Notes: generated by a model from the sequence alone, not told the origin. Positions 35,521 to 47,029 are shown, counted from the stretch's first letter. The stretch: 64,000 nucleotides of DNA from Chloroflexi bacterium HGW-Chloroflexi-2 (GCA_002840735.1 PHBY01000001.1:248001-312000); one strand, 5' to 3'. Made by a program: numbers and translations.

Positions 35521-37362
35521 ATGTTTGCCTGGCATGGAAAAATTTTAAGAGTAAATCTGAGTACAAAAACGATAAAAGTCGAAACTGTTGATAAAGATTT
35601 CGCCGCAAAATATCTTGGCGGCCGTGGATGGGCGATAAAATATCTTTTGGATGAAATGGATCCGAAAGCTGAGGCGCTTTCACCAGAGAATATGATGATT
35701 TTTGCCACAGGTCCACTCACTGCGACGGTTGCTCCAACTGGAAATCGCTATATGGTTGTCACCAAATCTCCTCTCACGGGAGCGCTCAGCGACTCAAACT
35801 CCGGCGGTTTCTTCCCAACTGAAATGAAACGCACCGGTTTTGATATGTTCATCTTTGAAGGGAAGGCTGAAACCCCTGTTTATTTATGGGTGAATGACGA
35901 TCATGTTGAACTCAGACCAGCTGACCAAGTTTGGGGAAAAATAGTACCCGAAACCGAAGATATCCTCCGCTCAGAAACGGATCCGAAAGCCAGAGTTGCC
36001 TGCATTGGACCTGGAGGTGAGAACCAGGTTCTGTTTGCTTCGATTATGAATGATAAACATCGAGCAGCCGGGCGTTCAGGGGTTGGCGCAGTGATGGGTT
36101 CCAAGAACCTGAAGGCAGTCGTCGTTCGCGGTTCACACAAAGTTGATGTTGCACATCCTGAAGAATTGGAAGCGTATTGCAAAGCGATGGCCAAAAATGT
36201 TGGCGATGTCATGAAAGCCGGTGGAGCCATGCGTGTGTATGGAACCTCTTACGTGCCACCCATTACCAATGAAATGGGTATCTTGCCGACCAGGAATTTT
36301 CAATCCGGCCGTTTTGAAGGGATTGCTGGTATTACCGGAGATGTCATTAATGAAAAATACCTGAAGAAGTCAAAACCGTGTTTTCGCTGTCCAATTGCCT
36401 GCGGTCGCGATACCAAAGTAGATGATCCAAAATATGCGGGTGAAGGTGAAGGTCCTGAATATGAAACCATAGCTGCTTATGGAAGTGGATGTGGTATCGA
36501 TAACATGGCTGCTATTATTAAAGCCAACTATCTGTGTAATGAGTATGGATTGGATACAATTTCTGCGGGAATGACGATTGCCTGTGCCATGGAAATGTCA
36601 GAAAAAGGGATTATCCCAAAGGATACGATTGGGTTTGATCTGAAATTTGGTGATCCAGATGCGATTATTACACTTACCCATCAGATTGCGAACATGCAAG
36701 GATTCGGGAAAGAATTAGCTCAGGGAAGCTTCCGATTAGCTAACAGTTACAGGCATCCTGAGTTGGCGGTTACAGCCAAAAAACAGGAATTTCCAGGATA
36801 CGATCCACGCGGATCGAAAGGAATGGGATTGCTCTATGCAACATCCAATAAAGGTGCATCTCACATGGCTGGCGATTTAGCCTACAGTGAAGTCTTTGGT
36901 GTCCCACAAAAAATTGATTCATTATCCCTGGAGAACAAACCCGAACTGGTGAAACGCTTCGAGGATGCTTTTGCGGTTATTGATTCAACTGGATTATGTG
37001 TTTTTCTATCCGTGCGGTATATGTTCGAAGACAAAGTGGAATTATGGCCAACACCGCTAACAGAAATCATGAGATTATCTACCGGACATCCATTTACACA
37101 ACAAAGTTTGTTGGATGCCGGTGATCGCATATTCAACATGGAAAGACTTTTCTTGTTGAAAGCAGGATTCACGAAGGAAGATGATACACTTCCTCATAGA
37201 ATGTTACATGAACCTCTCCCGGAAGGACCCGGGAAGGGTCATGTTGTTGAGTTGGATAAAATGTTACCGCGGTTTTATGAATTGCGCGGTTGGAGCCAGA
37301 ACGGTGTTCCGACCAGCGATAAACTGGAAAGTTTGGCGATTGCTGAGTATCAATTTATATAG
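35521..37362 (+). CDS. aor: tungsten-dependent aldehyde:ferredoxin oxidoreductase
   Basis: 613 residues from ATG 35521 (AGAGGAGAG upstream); an in-frame start at 35467 overlaps the previous gene and is unlikely. The four cluster cysteines C287, C290, C294 (CFRCPIACG) and C493 match the spacing of the archaeal AOR. N-terminal motifs GKILRVNLST and YLGGRGWAIKYL and the pterin-binding segments are intact. The enzyme oxidises aldehydes, including those from 2-oxoacid decarboxylation, to acids with ferredoxin as acceptor, or reduces acids to aldehydes. It likely works alongside IOR in amino-acid fermentation; substrate preference among AOR, FOR and GOR types is not certain. Confidence 0.92.
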   Translation: MFAWHGKILRVNLSTKTIKVETVDKDFAAKYLGGRGWAIKYLLDEMDPKAEALSPENMMIFATGPLTATVAPTGNRYMVVTKSPLTGALSDSNSGGFFPTEMKRTGFDMFIFEGKAETPVYLWVNDDHVELRPADQVWGKIVPETEDILRSETDPKARVACIGPGGENQVLFASIMNDKHRAAGRSGVGAVMGSKNLKAVVVRGSHKVDVAHPEELEAYCKAMAKNVGDVMKAGGAMRVYGTSYVPPITNEMGILPTRNFQSGRFEGIAGITGDVINEKYLKKSKPCFRCPIACGRDTKVDDPKYAGEGEGPEYETIAAYGSGCGIDNMAAIIKANYLCNEYGLDTISAGMTIACAMEMSEKGIIPKDTIGFDLKFGDPDAIITLTHQIANMQGFGKELAQGSFRLANSYRHPELAVTAKKQEFPGYDPRGSKGMGLLYATSNKGASHMAGDLAYSEVFGVPQKIDSLSLENKPELVKRFEDAFAVIDSTGLCVFLSVRYMFEDKVELWPTPLTEIMRLSTGHPFTQQSLLDAGDRIFNMERLFLLKAGFTKEDDTLPHRMLHEPLPEGPGKGHVVELDKMLPRFYELRGWSQNGVPTSDKLESLAIAEYQFI

Positions 37363-37391
37363 TTTGATTGGCAATTGCTTCATTTTAACAT

Positions 37392-37784
37392 TTATCTATG
37401 AGAACGTTTCTTCAGATCATCCTTGAATAAACCAGTTAATACAAAACTGACAATGCTGACGATAATAGCGCCGATCAGTCCTACCCAGAAATTATCAACG
37501 GTAAATCCCACCTGAAATTGAGTGCCAATCCAGCCAGCCATTAAGAACATCAAGGTATTAATGACCAGAGTTCCCAATCCTAAAGTTAGGATTAAAAGCG
37601 GACAACTCATAACAACCAGTACCGGTTTAATGATGGCATTTACCAAACCAAAAATTAATGCCAGCCATACAAAACTCAACCAGTTTTCATTTTGAGGATT
37701 GATGCCACGGCCATCTAATAAAGCAACAGCTGCATATAATGCGACTGCATTGATTCCTAATCGAATAAGCAATTTTTTCATCAT
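37392..37784 (-). CDS. small membrane protein, phage-holin family 4 (PF04020-like)
   Basis: 130 residues with four hydrophobic segments (~7-25, ~38-58, ~62-88, ~97-120). The pattern LIFGLVNAIIKPVLVVMSCPL followed by LGLGTLVINTLMFLMAGW is typical of the YvlD-like family annotated as phage holin superfamily IV. These are widespread chromosomal membrane proteins, not evidence of a prophage; the function is unknown. It converges with the AOR gene, 29 bases apart. Confidence 0.82.
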   Translation of the reverse strand: MMKKLLIRLGINAVALYAAVALLDGRGINPQNENWLSFVWLALIFGLVNAIIKPVLVVMSCPLLILTLGLGTLVINTLMFLMAGWIGTQFQVGFTVDNFWVGLIGAIIVSIVSFVLTGLFKDDLKKRSHR

Positions 37785-37831
37785 TATCTCCTATATTAAT
37801 TAAATACGATATTCTTCTGTTAAAGTTGCAA

Positions 37832-38821
37832 TTACTTAAGTGAGAATCCTGGTGGAATAATCGTCTCTTCCATCCAGATCAATGTGTGATTTTTTTCAAA
37901 GCCTAAATCCGTAAATGCTCTTTCACCTCGACCAACAGGATAATTGATCGATAGAGGTCGCGTGTTAATCGTTGATGAACGTAAATATGGTACTGCAGCG
38001 GAAATTACTTCATCATCATGATTATCTTCTGCCACAATCCAAAGATTATCGGCATACAAAGTTGTTCTTTCCAGGGATGCAAAACCAAGCAACTTATTTC
38101 CATGATAAATGCTGATATTGGTAATAGACATCCCGGATAAAAACCTCGATAATCCATGCCAGAAACCTGGTAATAATCTTTTTTCTCTTAAACCCACATT
38201 CCAGCGGATATCCTCAGGATAGAAAACCTGTAACAGACTCTTTTGTTTTTCCCATTCTGAATCTTTTCTTTTCCGAACCTTGATTTCCTTTCCGTGTAAT
38301 TCCGTCCATCTTTTTCTGGATTTAATTGTGTATGTTGAACGCCGGCATCGTTCGACAAATCCCATTTGTGTATACAGATCTATGGCGGGTGGATTATCAT
38401 CCCGAACCTGAAGCCAGGTACTTTTAGCGGATTTTTCTCTGGCATATTTCAGCGCTCTGGCTGTTAAGTCAAAAGCAATCCGTTGCCTGCGAAATTCTGG
38501 GTGAACCGCCACATTGGCGATAAGATAAACAAAATCTCCGTTTTTGTGGAAGGGTATCATGGATAAATTTCCAACAATTCGTCCTTCAACCTCATACACA
38601 AATCCCTGAATCGGGGCGAATGTATGCTGTGGTCGTCCCAATCCCAAATATAAACTGTTATTATCAGAGGCTAATTTTCGTAGATAGCGAATATAGTCTA
38701 ATCCATCTTCATCAATCGTGTCTATAAAACACATCTCAATCAGATCAGCAATCGCTCGCAGATCAGTACTGGGATTTAACGCCCGAATTTGTCCTGCCCT
38801 CTTTCCTGTTTCATCATTCAT
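37832..38821 (-). CDS. GNAT family N-acetyltransferase
   Basis: 329 residues. The acetyl-CoA-binding motif is FRRQRIAFDLTARALKYA at ~113-130, preceded by the strand VAVHPE and followed by NPPAIDLYTQMGF, all standard GNAT elements. The C-terminal ~170 residues form a second domain of low similarity to the first and may be a degenerate GNAT repeat. Acceptor unknown. It is divergent from clpC across a 225-base spacer and no partner gene is evident. Confidence 0.75.
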   Translation of the reverse strand: MNDETGKRAGQIRALNPSTDLRAIADLIEMCFIDTIDEDGLDYIRYLRKLASDNNSLYLGLGRPQHTFAPIQGFVYEVEGRIVGNLSMIPFHKNGDFVYLIANVAVHPEFRRQRIAFDLTARALKYAREKSAKSTWLQVRDDNPPAIDLYTQMGFVERCRRSTYTIKSRKRWTELHGKEIKVRKRKDSEWEKQKSLLQVFYPEDIRWNVGLREKRLLPGFWHGLSRFLSGMSITNISIYHGNKLLGFASLERTTLYADNLWIVAEDNHDDEVISAAVPYLRSSTINTRPLSINYPVGRGERAFTDLGFEKNHTLIWMEETIIPPGFSLK

Positions 38822-38984
38822 GCGATTTTATTTTACACCACTGAAATGGATACACAAAATGAATCAATTCGTTAAATATTTTTTTCGATCATCCCGATCT
38901 GTTTCCTGAAACAGTAATAAAAATGCTCTATCGAAATTCTTATAAGCTTCTAATACAATTCTGGCAATTTTAAGGATTGTATTT

Positions 38985-38993
38985 TGATATAAT
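38985..38993 (+). promoter_or_regulatory. extended -10 promoter of clpC
   Basis: TGATATAAT, an extended -10 (TGnTATAAT), 53 bases before the clpC start. No clear -35 is visible, which is common with extended -10 elements. The same element occurs upstream of rpsO at 46618. Confidence 0.55.
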
Positions 38994-39046
38994 CCTACAT
39001 AACAAAGAAATGTATGATGCATATGTAATGGAAGGACAATACCCAT

Positions 39047-41509
39047 ATGATGAGATTTGACCGATTTACAGAACGTGCTCAGGAAGCTGCCCAAAGAGCA
39101 GCTGAGATCATTCAAAGATATGGACATAATCAGATTGATACCGAGCACATTCTTTTAGCCTTGATTGAACAACCAGAAGGTGTAATACCGCAAATTTTAG
39201 AGATTTTAAAAATCGACCCCAGTATTCTGGAAGAACGATTGGATTATATTCTACGCACCAGCCCAAAAGCCAGTATTTTTGGTGGAGGAGCAGGTCAGGT
39301 CTTTATTACACCGCGCGTGAAGCGAATTATTGATCTTGCCAATGAAGAAGCCAGTCGATTGAAAGATGAGTACATTTCAACGGAACATATTTTCCTGGCA
39401 ATTCTCAGTGAAAAGAATACCCCTGCAGCTCGCCTGCTGGAGGGCTCAGGCATCAATCGTGAAAGAGTCGTCGAGGCAATTAATCAATTACGTGGTGGCC
39501 AAAGGGTAACCGATCCGCAAGCCGAGACCCGTTATCGCAGTCTCGAAAAATATTCTCGTGACCTGACCACACAGGCTCGGGAAGGAAAATTAGACCCGGT
39601 TATTGGCCGAGATAATGAGATATTACGTGTCATGCAGATCCTTTCCCGTAGAACGAAAAACAATCCTGTCCTCATCGGTGAAGCAGGCGTTGGAAAAACG
39701 GCAATAGTCGAAGGATTAGCTCAAAAGATCGCTTCTAATGATATTCCTGAAATACTGATGGGTAAAAAGGTTATTTCATTGGATCTCAGCGCCATGATCG
39801 CTGGTTCGCGCTTTAGAGGTGAATTTGAGGAGCGACTTAAAGCCGCCATAGAAGAAGTTCAGCGCTCTGCAGGTGAAGTAATACTTTTCATCGACGAATT
39901 ACATACGGTTGTTGGAGCTGGCGCTGCCCAGGGTGCCATGGATGCATCTAACATGTTGAAACCTGCCTTGGCACGTGGTGAATTGCAATGTATCGGTGCC
40001 ACTACATTGGACGAATATCACAAACACATAGAAAAAGATTCTGCTCTGGAGCGACGGTTTGCTCCTGTATATGTAGATGAACCAACCGTGGATGATACCA
40101 TTCTGATGTTACAAGGTCTACGCGACCGTTATGAAGCTCATCACAAAGTTCGTTTTGCAGATGAAGCCCTTGTTTCTGCTGCCAGACTATCTTCACAATA
40201 TGTCACGGACAGAAGATTGCCAGATAAAGCTATTGATTTGATGGATGAAGCTGCAGCAAAATTAAGGGTAGCGCTATACTCCCTACCAGCAGATTTGAAA
40301 AAAACAAAATCTGAGTTAGATCGATTAGCCGCTGAAGAAGAAAAAGCGGGGGTGGAACGCGATTATGAACGCGCTGCCCGCATGAAAGCGGAACGATTAC
40401 GCCTCCAAACAGAATTTGATGAGCAACGTGATAAATGGGAAGCCGATCATCAATTGGATGAAGTCGTGGATATCGATGATATTGCGCAAGTCGTAGCCCA
40501 GTGGACAGGTATCCCGGTCAATCAGATGATGGAAACGGAATCTGAGAAATTATTGCATATGGAAGAACGATTACACGAAAATATCATCGGGCAGGAAGAA
40601 GCAATAAAGGCGATCTCAGATGCCATTCGACGTGCCCGCTCCGGGTTGAAAGATCCCCGCAGACCAATCGGTTCATTTATCTTCATTGGACCCTCTGGTG
40701 TTGGAAAAACTGAACTTGCCAAAGCCCTGGCTTTATTCATGTTTGGTGATGAAGATGCTCTGGTGCGATTGGATATGAGTGAATATCGCGAACAACACAC
40801 AGCCTCGCGCCTGTTTGGTGCTCCTCCTGGATATATCGGTTACGAAGAAGGTGGTCAGTTAACCGAAGCTGTTCGCCGACGTCCTTACCGGGTGATCCTG
40901 TTCGATGAAATAGAAAAAGCTCATCCCGAAGTTTGGAACTCATTACTCCAAATTTTGGATGATGGCAGACTCACCGATGGGCAGGGTCATCAGGTTGATT
41001 TCCGCAACACGGTCTTGATTATGACATCTAACCTGGGAACGGAATTTGTGAAAAAGGGTGGTACGCTGGGCTTTTTGTCCAGTGACAGTGATGAACGAGA
41101 TGCTCATGAGAATATTGAGAAAGCCCTGAAAAGCACTTTTCGTCCGGAATTTATCAACCGGGTGGATGAGATTATCATGTTCTCACCGCTCACAGTCGAT
41201 CAGGTTAAAGATATCGTCATTTTACAAATGAAGGAGATACAGGATCGTCTCCAGGAGAATGGTATTCAAGTTGAGTTAAGCGAAACTGCACGGGATTGGC
41301 TGGCAAATGAAGGTTATGATTCCATGTTTGGTGCACGACCATTGCGTCGAGCCTTACAAAAATTTGTAGAAAGTCCTCTTTCAGTCAGCATTCTGGCAGG
41401 TGAATTCCACGATGGAGATGTTATTTTAGTCGACCTGAACACTGAATCCAATAAACTGGAATTTCTTAAGAAAGAAAAACTAAAAGAAACCTCTCAGGAA
41501 TCCGAATAG
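39047..41509 (+). CDS. clpC: ATP-dependent Clp protease ATP-binding subunit ClpC
   Basis: 820 residues. Two Clp N repeats (~4-150) precede the first AAA+ module, with Walker [10 protein letters not shown] at ~211 and Walker [14 protein letters not shown]-type coiled region follows at ~420-460 ([18 protein letters not shown]), then the second module with GPSGVGKTE at ~548 and [14 protein letters not shown] in the late domain (GGTLGFLSS) sits where the ClpP-docking tripeptide lies, so this is a protease partner rather than a ClpB disaggregase; the middle coiled domain is also short. It unfolds substrates into ClpP, whose gene is not in the window. No CIRCE or CtsR site was recognised. Confidence 0.93.
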   Translation: MMRFDRFTERAQEAAQRAAEIIQRYGHNQIDTEHILLALIEQPEGVIPQILEILKIDPSILEERLDYILRTSPKASIFGGGAGQVFITPRVKRIIDLANEEASRLKDEYISTEHIFLAILSEKNTPAARLLEGSGINRERVVEAINQLRGGQRVTDPQAETRYRSLEKYSRDLTTQAREGKLDPVIGRDNEILRVMQILSRRTKNNPVLIGEAGVGKTAIVEGLAQKIASNDIPEILMGKKVISLDLSAMIAGSRFRGEFEERLKAAIEEVQRSAGEVILFIDELHTVVGAGAAQGAMDASNMLKPALARGELQCIGATTLDEYHKHIEKDSALERRFAPVYVDEPTVDDTILMLQGLRDRYEAHHKVRFADEALVSAARLSSQYVTDRRLPDKAIDLMDEAAAKLRVALYSLPADLKKTKSELDRLAAEEEKAGVERDYERAARMKAERLRLQTEFDEQRDKWEADHQLDEVVDIDDIAQVVAQWTGIPVNQMMETESEKLLHMEERLHENIIGQEEAIKAISDAIRRARSGLKDPRRPIGSFIFIGPSGVGKTELAKALALFMFGDEDALVRLDMSEYREQHTASRLFGAPPGYIGYEEGGQLTEAVRRRPYRVILFDEIEKAHPEVWNSLLQILDDGRLTDGQGHQVDFRNTVLIMTSNLGTEFVKKGGTLGFLSSDSDERDAHENIEKALKSTFRPEFINRVDEIIMFSPLTVDQVKDIVILQMKEIQDRLQENGIQVELSETARDWLANEGYDSMFGARPLRRALQKFVESPLSVSILAGEFHDGDVILVDLNTESNKLEFLKKEKLKETSQESE

Positions 41510-41530
41510 AGTTTATCAATTTTAAGCATA

Positions 41531-41569
41531 AAATCCAGGTTTGATTTTTCTTCGAACCTGGATTTTTCT
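41531..41569 (+). terminator. intrinsic terminator after clpC
   Basis: Stem AAATCCAGGTT / AACCTGGATTT around a 13-base loop, with TTTTTC following, 21 bases after the clpC stop. Confidence 0.85.
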
Positions 41570-41652
41570 TTCTCAATATGAATCGAAACTAATGATAAAA
41601 TTTCTACGCAACACCGAATTCATCATATTTAATTTTCAAAAATTCAAACTGT

Positions 41653-41681
41653 TTGACAGTCACCTTGCCTGTCGTTATACT
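41653..41681 (+). promoter_or_regulatory. strong sigma-70 promoter of gmd
   Basis: TTGACA at 41653-41658 and TATACT at 41676-41681 with a 17-base spacer: six of six and five of six consensus positions. It is 56 bases upstream of the gmd start and probably drives the whole gmd-to-proS run. Confidence 0.8.
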
Positions 41682-41737
41682 TGATTTCAACTTGAAAATA
41701 GACTTTTACCCACATTAATGGGTTTCAGGAGGTTTCA

Positions 41738-42808
41738 TTGAAAAAAGCACTTATCACAGGAATAACTGGCCAGGATGGTTCATATTTAGCCGAACTATTA
41801 TTGTCTAAAGGATACGAAGTTCATGGGTTGATCCGTCGAGCCAGCACCTTCAATACACGACGTATTGACCATATCTATCATGATCCGCATAATACTGGTG
41901 AGGAGGTTAAATTAACGCTCCACTATGGCGACGTATCTCAATCAGAAGCACTTCTGGATGTTATTTACAACATCCGACCTGAAGAGGTTTATAACCTTGC
42001 TGCACAAAGCCACGTTCGCGTAAGTTTTGACATGCCCGAATATACGGGTGATGTAACCGGACTTGGGACCATAAGAATTCTGGAAGCCATTCGAAAAAGT
42101 GGCGTGAAAGCCAGATTTTATCAGGCTTCTTCCAGTGAATTGTATGGTTCTTCGCAACCTCCCCAAAATGAAGATACCCCGTTCCGTCCTCAAAGCCCAT
42201 ATGCAGCTGCAAAGTTGTATTCATATTGGGTCACAAAACAATACCGGGATGGTTATGGGATTTTTGCCAGCAATGGAATTTTATTCAATCACGAATCTCC
42301 ACGACGTGGCGAAACCTTTGTGACCCGAAAAATCACCCGTGCTTTAGCCAATATTGTGAAAGGCACTCAAAAACACCTGTATCTGGGAAATCTGGACGCC
42401 AAACGTGATTGGGGGTATGCCCCTGATTATGTTGCAGCCATGTGGAAAATGATGCAACATGACGAAGCTGGTGATTTTGTGATCGGAACAGGAGAAGCCC
42501 ATTCTGTGCGTGAATTTCTGGATGAATCTTTCGGTTATCTCAATCTTGATTGGCATGATTATGTACGCATCGATCCGCGCTATTTTCGACCCAATGAAGT
42601 CGACTATTTGTTGGCAGACCCCTCAAAGGCAATCCGGGAAATTGGCTGGACGCCTCGGGTTTCCTTCAAAGAATTGGTCAGAATTATGGTCGACGCAGAT
42701 ATGGAATTGGTTGACTTAGAATCTCCAGGTGAAGGTAAATCGCTACTCGAAAAACATCATGGCCGCTGGCATCGTTGGGATAGCCAGGTCGTCAGTATGG
42801 ACCGCTAA
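41738..42808 (+). CDS. gmd: GDP-mannose 4,6-dehydratase
   Basis: 356 residues from a TTG start with AGGAGG five bases upstream. An SDR-fold enzyme that makes GDP-4-keto-6-deoxymannose, precursor of GDP-fucose, rhamnose and perosamine-type sugars. The NAD(P)-binding motif [20 protein letters not shown], and the catalytic YxxxK ([12 protein letters not shown]) are visible, with [16 protein letters not shown] typical of GMD. It works downstream of manA in GDP-mannose metabolism. No follow-on reductase or epimerase gene is adjacent, so the final sugar is unknown. Confidence 0.95.
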   Translation: MKKALITGITGQDGSYLAELLLSKGYEVHGLIRRASTFNTRRIDHIYHDPHNTGEEVKLTLHYGDVSQSEALLDVIYNIRPEEVYNLAAQSHVRVSFDMPEYTGDVTGLGTIRILEAIRKSGVKARFYQASSSELYGSSQPPQNEDTPFRPQSPYAAAKLYSYWVTKQYRDGYGIFASNGILFNHESPRRGETFVTRKITRALANIVKGTQKHLYLGNLDAKRDWGYAPDYVAAMWKMMQHDEAGDFVIGTGEAHSVREFLDESFGYLNLDWHDYVRIDPRYFRPNEVDYLLADPSKAIREIGWTPRVSFKELVRIMVDADMELVDLESPGEGKSLLEKHHGRWHRWDSQVVSMDR

Positions 42809-42809
42809 T

Positions 42810-43307
42810 ATGTCAAAAAAGAGAGCCATTCTTTTTGTTTGTACCGCCAATCAATGTCGTTCCCCGATGGCAGAAGCAATGATGAAAGATTATATTACAA
42901 GAATGGATCTCCCAACCAATTGGGTCGTTCAATCCGCAGGTACGTGGGCTGAAAGTGGTCATCCTGCTACCCCTTCAGGTGTCAAAGCCATGGCACAACG
43001 TGGATTAGATACCAGTTCACATCAATCACAAACCATAACAAAAGATTTGCTCAACCAGTTTGATTTGATTCTCACTATGGAATCAGGTCACAAAGAAGCC
43101 ATTCAAATTGAATTTCCTGAATTTTCAAAAAAAGTGTTCATGTTATCAGAAATGTCTGGAGCTGCGATCAATATCGAAGATCCCATCGGTGGTACATTCG
43201 AGGATTATTTGAACACAGCAAATGAAATTGATGAGTGGATTCGTAATGGGTTCCCTGGAATACTCGAAATATTGGAAGAAACAGAGCACGAACAATCAGC
43301 TGATTAA
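42810..43307 (+). CDS. low-molecular-weight protein tyrosine phosphatase family protein
   Basis: 165 residues from ATG 42810, one base after the gmd stop; an upstream in-frame start would lie inside gmd. The active-site loop VCTANQCRSPMAEA fits C-x5-R-S, and EDPIGGTFEDY provides the general-acid aspartate (usual DPxG). Such phosphatases act on tyrosine kinases of exopolysaccharide assembly or on arginine phosphate. Coupling to gmd favours polysaccharide control, and the ClpC neighbour would fit an arginine-phosphatase role; the sequence does not decide. Confidence 0.85.
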   Translation: MSKKRAILFVCTANQCRSPMAEAMMKDYITRMDLPTNWVVQSAGTWAESGHPATPSGVKAMAQRGLDTSSHQSQTITKDLLNQFDLILTMESGHKEAIQIEFPEFSKKVFMLSEMSGAAINIEDPIGGTFEDYLNTANEIDEWIRNGFPGILEILEETEHEQSAD

Positions 43308-43331
43308 TTTATAAGGGTAAAGTGAGGACAG

Positions 43332-43652
43332 ATGGGGAAAGACATCAAACAGCTAACTGAAGATATGAATAATTTTGTTACTGCCAAAGGATGGTACACG
43401 CCGGATAGCAAGCGACCGCAAACACCTAAAAATATTGCCGTTTCTCTGGTTCTGGAAGCCAGTGAAGTTCTGGAACATTTTCAATGGAGCGAAAATGATT
43501 TTGATATAGAAAAACTAGGAGGTGAAGTAGCAGATGTTACTCTTTACCTCTTTCAGCTCTGCCAAATATGTAACATAGATCTGGAAAAAGCCATTCATCA
43601 GAAACTGAAACAGAATTACGAACGTCAATGGGATCAAAATACGGTAAAATAG
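43332..43652 (+). CDS. MazG-like nucleotide pyrophosphohydrolase
   Basis: 106 residues, single-domain MazG/RS21-C6 type. The metal-binding acidic pattern is seen in LVLEASEVLEHFQW and GGEVADVTLYLFQL. Such enzymes hydrolyse (d)NTPs, often damaged ones, to the monophosphate. GAGG precedes the ATG. It lies between the phosphatase and LOG-like genes in the same orientation with short gaps, so cotranscription is probable. Confidence 0.85.
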   Translation: MGKDIKQLTEDMNNFVTAKGWYTPDSKRPQTPKNIAVSLVLEASEVLEHFQWSENDFDIEKLGGEVADVTLYLFQLCQICNIDLEKAIHQKLKQNYERQWDQNTVK

Positions 43653-43675
43653 CACGTATTCTTAAAGGATAAACT

Positions 43676-44218
43676 ATGAAACTCACCATATTTGGCGGTT
43701 CATCTCCGCTCCCAGAAAGTAATGAATATCAATTTGCCTACAATCTCGGGTATGCACTGGCTTTGGCTGGTCATACGGTGTTAACGGGTGGCTATATGGG
43801 AACCATGGAAGCAACATCGAAAGGCGCTGCTGAAGCAGGTGGGCATGTGATTGGAGTCACCTGTGAGGAAATTGAACGCTGGCGAAAACGCTCACACAAT
43901 CCATGGGTAAAAGAAGAGTGGAAGCTGGAAACATTACATGAGCGTATGATCAAGTTGATCGATTCATGTGATACTGCTATTGCGCTACCTGGTGGCCCCG
44001 GCACCCTGGCTGAAATCGTGCTTATGTGGAACAGAATTCAAATCGAAGCAATTCCTTCAGTCCCTATCATTCTGGTTGGTGACGAATGGAAGAAAATCTT
44101 TTTATTGTTTTACCAGGAACTCAACGGATATATTCCTCCCGCCAGTATTGAGACGATAAAATTTGCCAATACAATTGAAGAAATCAATTCATATTTACCA
44201 TTTGAAACAAGAATTTAA
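43676..44218 (+). CDS. LOG family (SLOG) nucleotide phosphoribohydrolase-like protein
   Basis: 180 residues with a Rossmann-like fold. GGYMGTMEATSKGA and the signature LPGGPGTLAEI (PGGxGTxxE) identify the lonely-guy/TIGR00725 superfamily, whose members release bases from nucleoside monophosphates or bind nucleotide ligands. The true substrate is unknown. Its neighbour is a MazG-type NTP pyrophosphatase, so nucleotide salvage or clean-up is a reasonable joint role. Confidence 0.8.
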   Translation: MKLTIFGGSSPLPESNEYQFAYNLGYALALAGHTVLTGGYMGTMEATSKGAAEAGGHVIGVTCEEIERWRKRSHNPWVKEEWKLETLHERMIKLIDSCDTAIALPGGPGTLAEIVLMWNRIQIEAIPSVPIILVGDEWKKIFLLFYQELNGYIPPASIETIKFANTIEEINSYLPFETRI

Positions 44219-44231
44219 TTCATCAAAATAA

Positions 44232-45683
<1,452 letters not shown>

Positions 45684-45719
45684 TCGTAATCAAGGTTCGA
45701 CAAAGTAGAGATCACTGGG

Positions 45720-46535
45720 ATGCCTGCAATTCAAATTGACCGGTTGGTTCAACAAATTAAGACCATATTTGAACCAGAATCTTCTGGCCCGATTTTTCGG
45801 GAAAATTTCAGGTCTTTGTTAGATGTCCATGCAAATCTGGCATATCAACCAGGAGTTGAAATTCAACGAAAATCATTGGTCCCAAAATTACAGCTGGCAC
45901 CGATCGTGATGCATCATTTACAACAACAATTTTCAGCGTTGGCTAAAAAAAAGCCAGAGTTAGCGCTTGAATATGCAGATCAACTCTGGTTAGAAGACTT
46001 GTATGAAGCCAGATTCTTTTCTGCTGTAATTCTTGGTTCATTACCAGTTGTCTATAACCGTGAAATCATCGAACGATTTGTCGCCTGGGGATCCAAAACC
46101 TCAGATAAGGAAATCCATCAAGTTTTATTTAAATACGGCACGCAAACGATCAAACAATCGAGTGCTACGAAATGGTTAGATACTATTCAGACCTGGGTAG
46201 ATTCAGCTGATGTACCACAGGCAATCACTGCCATATATGCATTACAATCGCTTATAAATGATCCATCATTTGTAAATCTACCAAGAGTTTTTCGTATCCT
46301 GACCCCTTTGTTTTCTATGAACAACAGGAAGATTACTACAGGTTTAACATTGTTGGTTAATGATCTCGCTTTAACAAATCCAACCGAAACATCACATTAC
46401 TTATCAAATTTACTATTGAGCTCTTCATATCCCTCCCCCAAACAAATCATCAGAAAAAGCCTGAAATCGTTTCCTGAAGAGGGACAAAAAAATCTTAGGG
46501 CGGCATTATCAAATATTTCTGACCAGGAATCCTGA
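45720..46535 (+). CDS. helical-repeat protein of unknown function
   Basis: 271 residues, predicted almost wholly alpha-helical, with amphipathic repeats that resemble HEAT/ARM arrays, possibly related to the DNA alkylation-repair (AlkD-like) superfamily. The residues around LWLEDLYEARFFSAVILGSLP and RFVAWGSKTSDKEI recall that family, but the catalytic Asp/Trp pattern cannot be confirmed by eye. It has no membrane segment or signal peptide. It lies 36 bases after proS; the ATG lacks a strong ribosome site. Protein-protein or nucleic-acid scaffolding is possible. Confidence 0.55.
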   Translation: MPAIQIDRLVQQIKTIFEPESSGPIFRENFRSLLDVHANLAYQPGVEIQRKSLVPKLQLAPIVMHHLQQQFSALAKKKPELALEYADQLWLEDLYEARFFSAVILGSLPVVYNREIIERFVAWGSKTSDKEIHQVLFKYGTQTIKQSSATKWLDTIQTWVDSADVPQAITAIYALQSLINDPSFVNLPRVFRILTPLFSMNNRKITTGLTLLVNDLALTNPTETSHYLSNLLLSSSYPSPKQIIRKSLKSFPEEGQKNLRAALSNISDQES

Positions 46536-46617
46536 TTTTCTTGATTTCATTGTTTTTAAAAATAGAAAACATGATTTCCACCGAATTTGTAGCCCCCTGT
46601 ACTTTGGCTGGAATCCT

Positions 46618-46626
46618 TGATATAAT
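46618..46626 (+). promoter_or_regulatory. extended -10 promoter of rpsO
   Basis: TGATATAAT (extended -10), 83 bases before the rpsO start. Transcription starting a few bases downstream would yield a leader of about 75 nucleotides that opens with a short hairpin, GATCA / TGGTC (46631-46645). Confidence 0.55.
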
Positions 46627-46709
46627 TCTCGATCAGTGACTGGTCCTATATCCGGAATAATCTGGGTGTATGGAGACCTGCATAAAATAAATTTTAAGGA
46701 GCACATGTC

Positions 46710-46982
46710 ATGTCATTAACATTAGAACAAAAAACCGCGATTATCGATCAATTTGCTCGCCATGAAGGCGATACTGGATCACCTGAAGTTCAGATTGCTT
46801 TATTAACAACACGCATCAAAGAACTTACCGAGCACCTGCGTGCTCACAAACATGATGAATCTTCCCGCCGAGGTTTGTTAAAATTGGTCGGAAAACGACG
46901 TCGTTTACTAGCTTATCTTCGCGCCAGTGATTTTGGCCGATTCAGTGCAGTAGTAGAAAAACTCAGTCTGCGCGCAAAATAA
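46710..46982 (+). CDS. rpsO: 30S ribosomal protein S15
   Basis: 90 residues, the usual S15 length, a helical protein binding 16S rRNA in the small-subunit platform. Motifs [16 protein letters not shown] and [22 protein letters not shown] are diagnostic. AAGGAG precedes the start. pnp follows, an rpsO-pnp pair common in bacteria. S15 often represses its own mRNA through leader structure, so the ~75-base leader may be regulatory here. Confidence 0.97.
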   Translation: MSLTLEQKTAIIDQFARHEGDTGSPEVQIALLTTRIKELTEHLRAHKHDESSRRGLLKLVGKRRRLLAYLRASDFGRFSAVVEKLSLRAK

Positions 46983-46994
46983 GTTTATCGCGAG

Positions 46995-47029
46995 AATGGA
47001 AAGGTAAACAAATTGCCTTTCCATTTCTA
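46995..47029 (+). other. rpsO-pnp intergenic hairpin
   Basis: Ten-base-pair stem AATGGAAAGG / CCTTTCCATT with an 11-base loop and only a weak T tail. It could be a partial terminator or a processing hairpin like the RNase III site ahead of pnp in enteric bacteria; that parallel is an inference. Confidence 0.55.

Noticed and set aside
37392-37784. Holin-like annotation as a sign of a prophage
   Set aside because: The PF04020-type family is chromosomal and widespread; no other phage gene is nearby.
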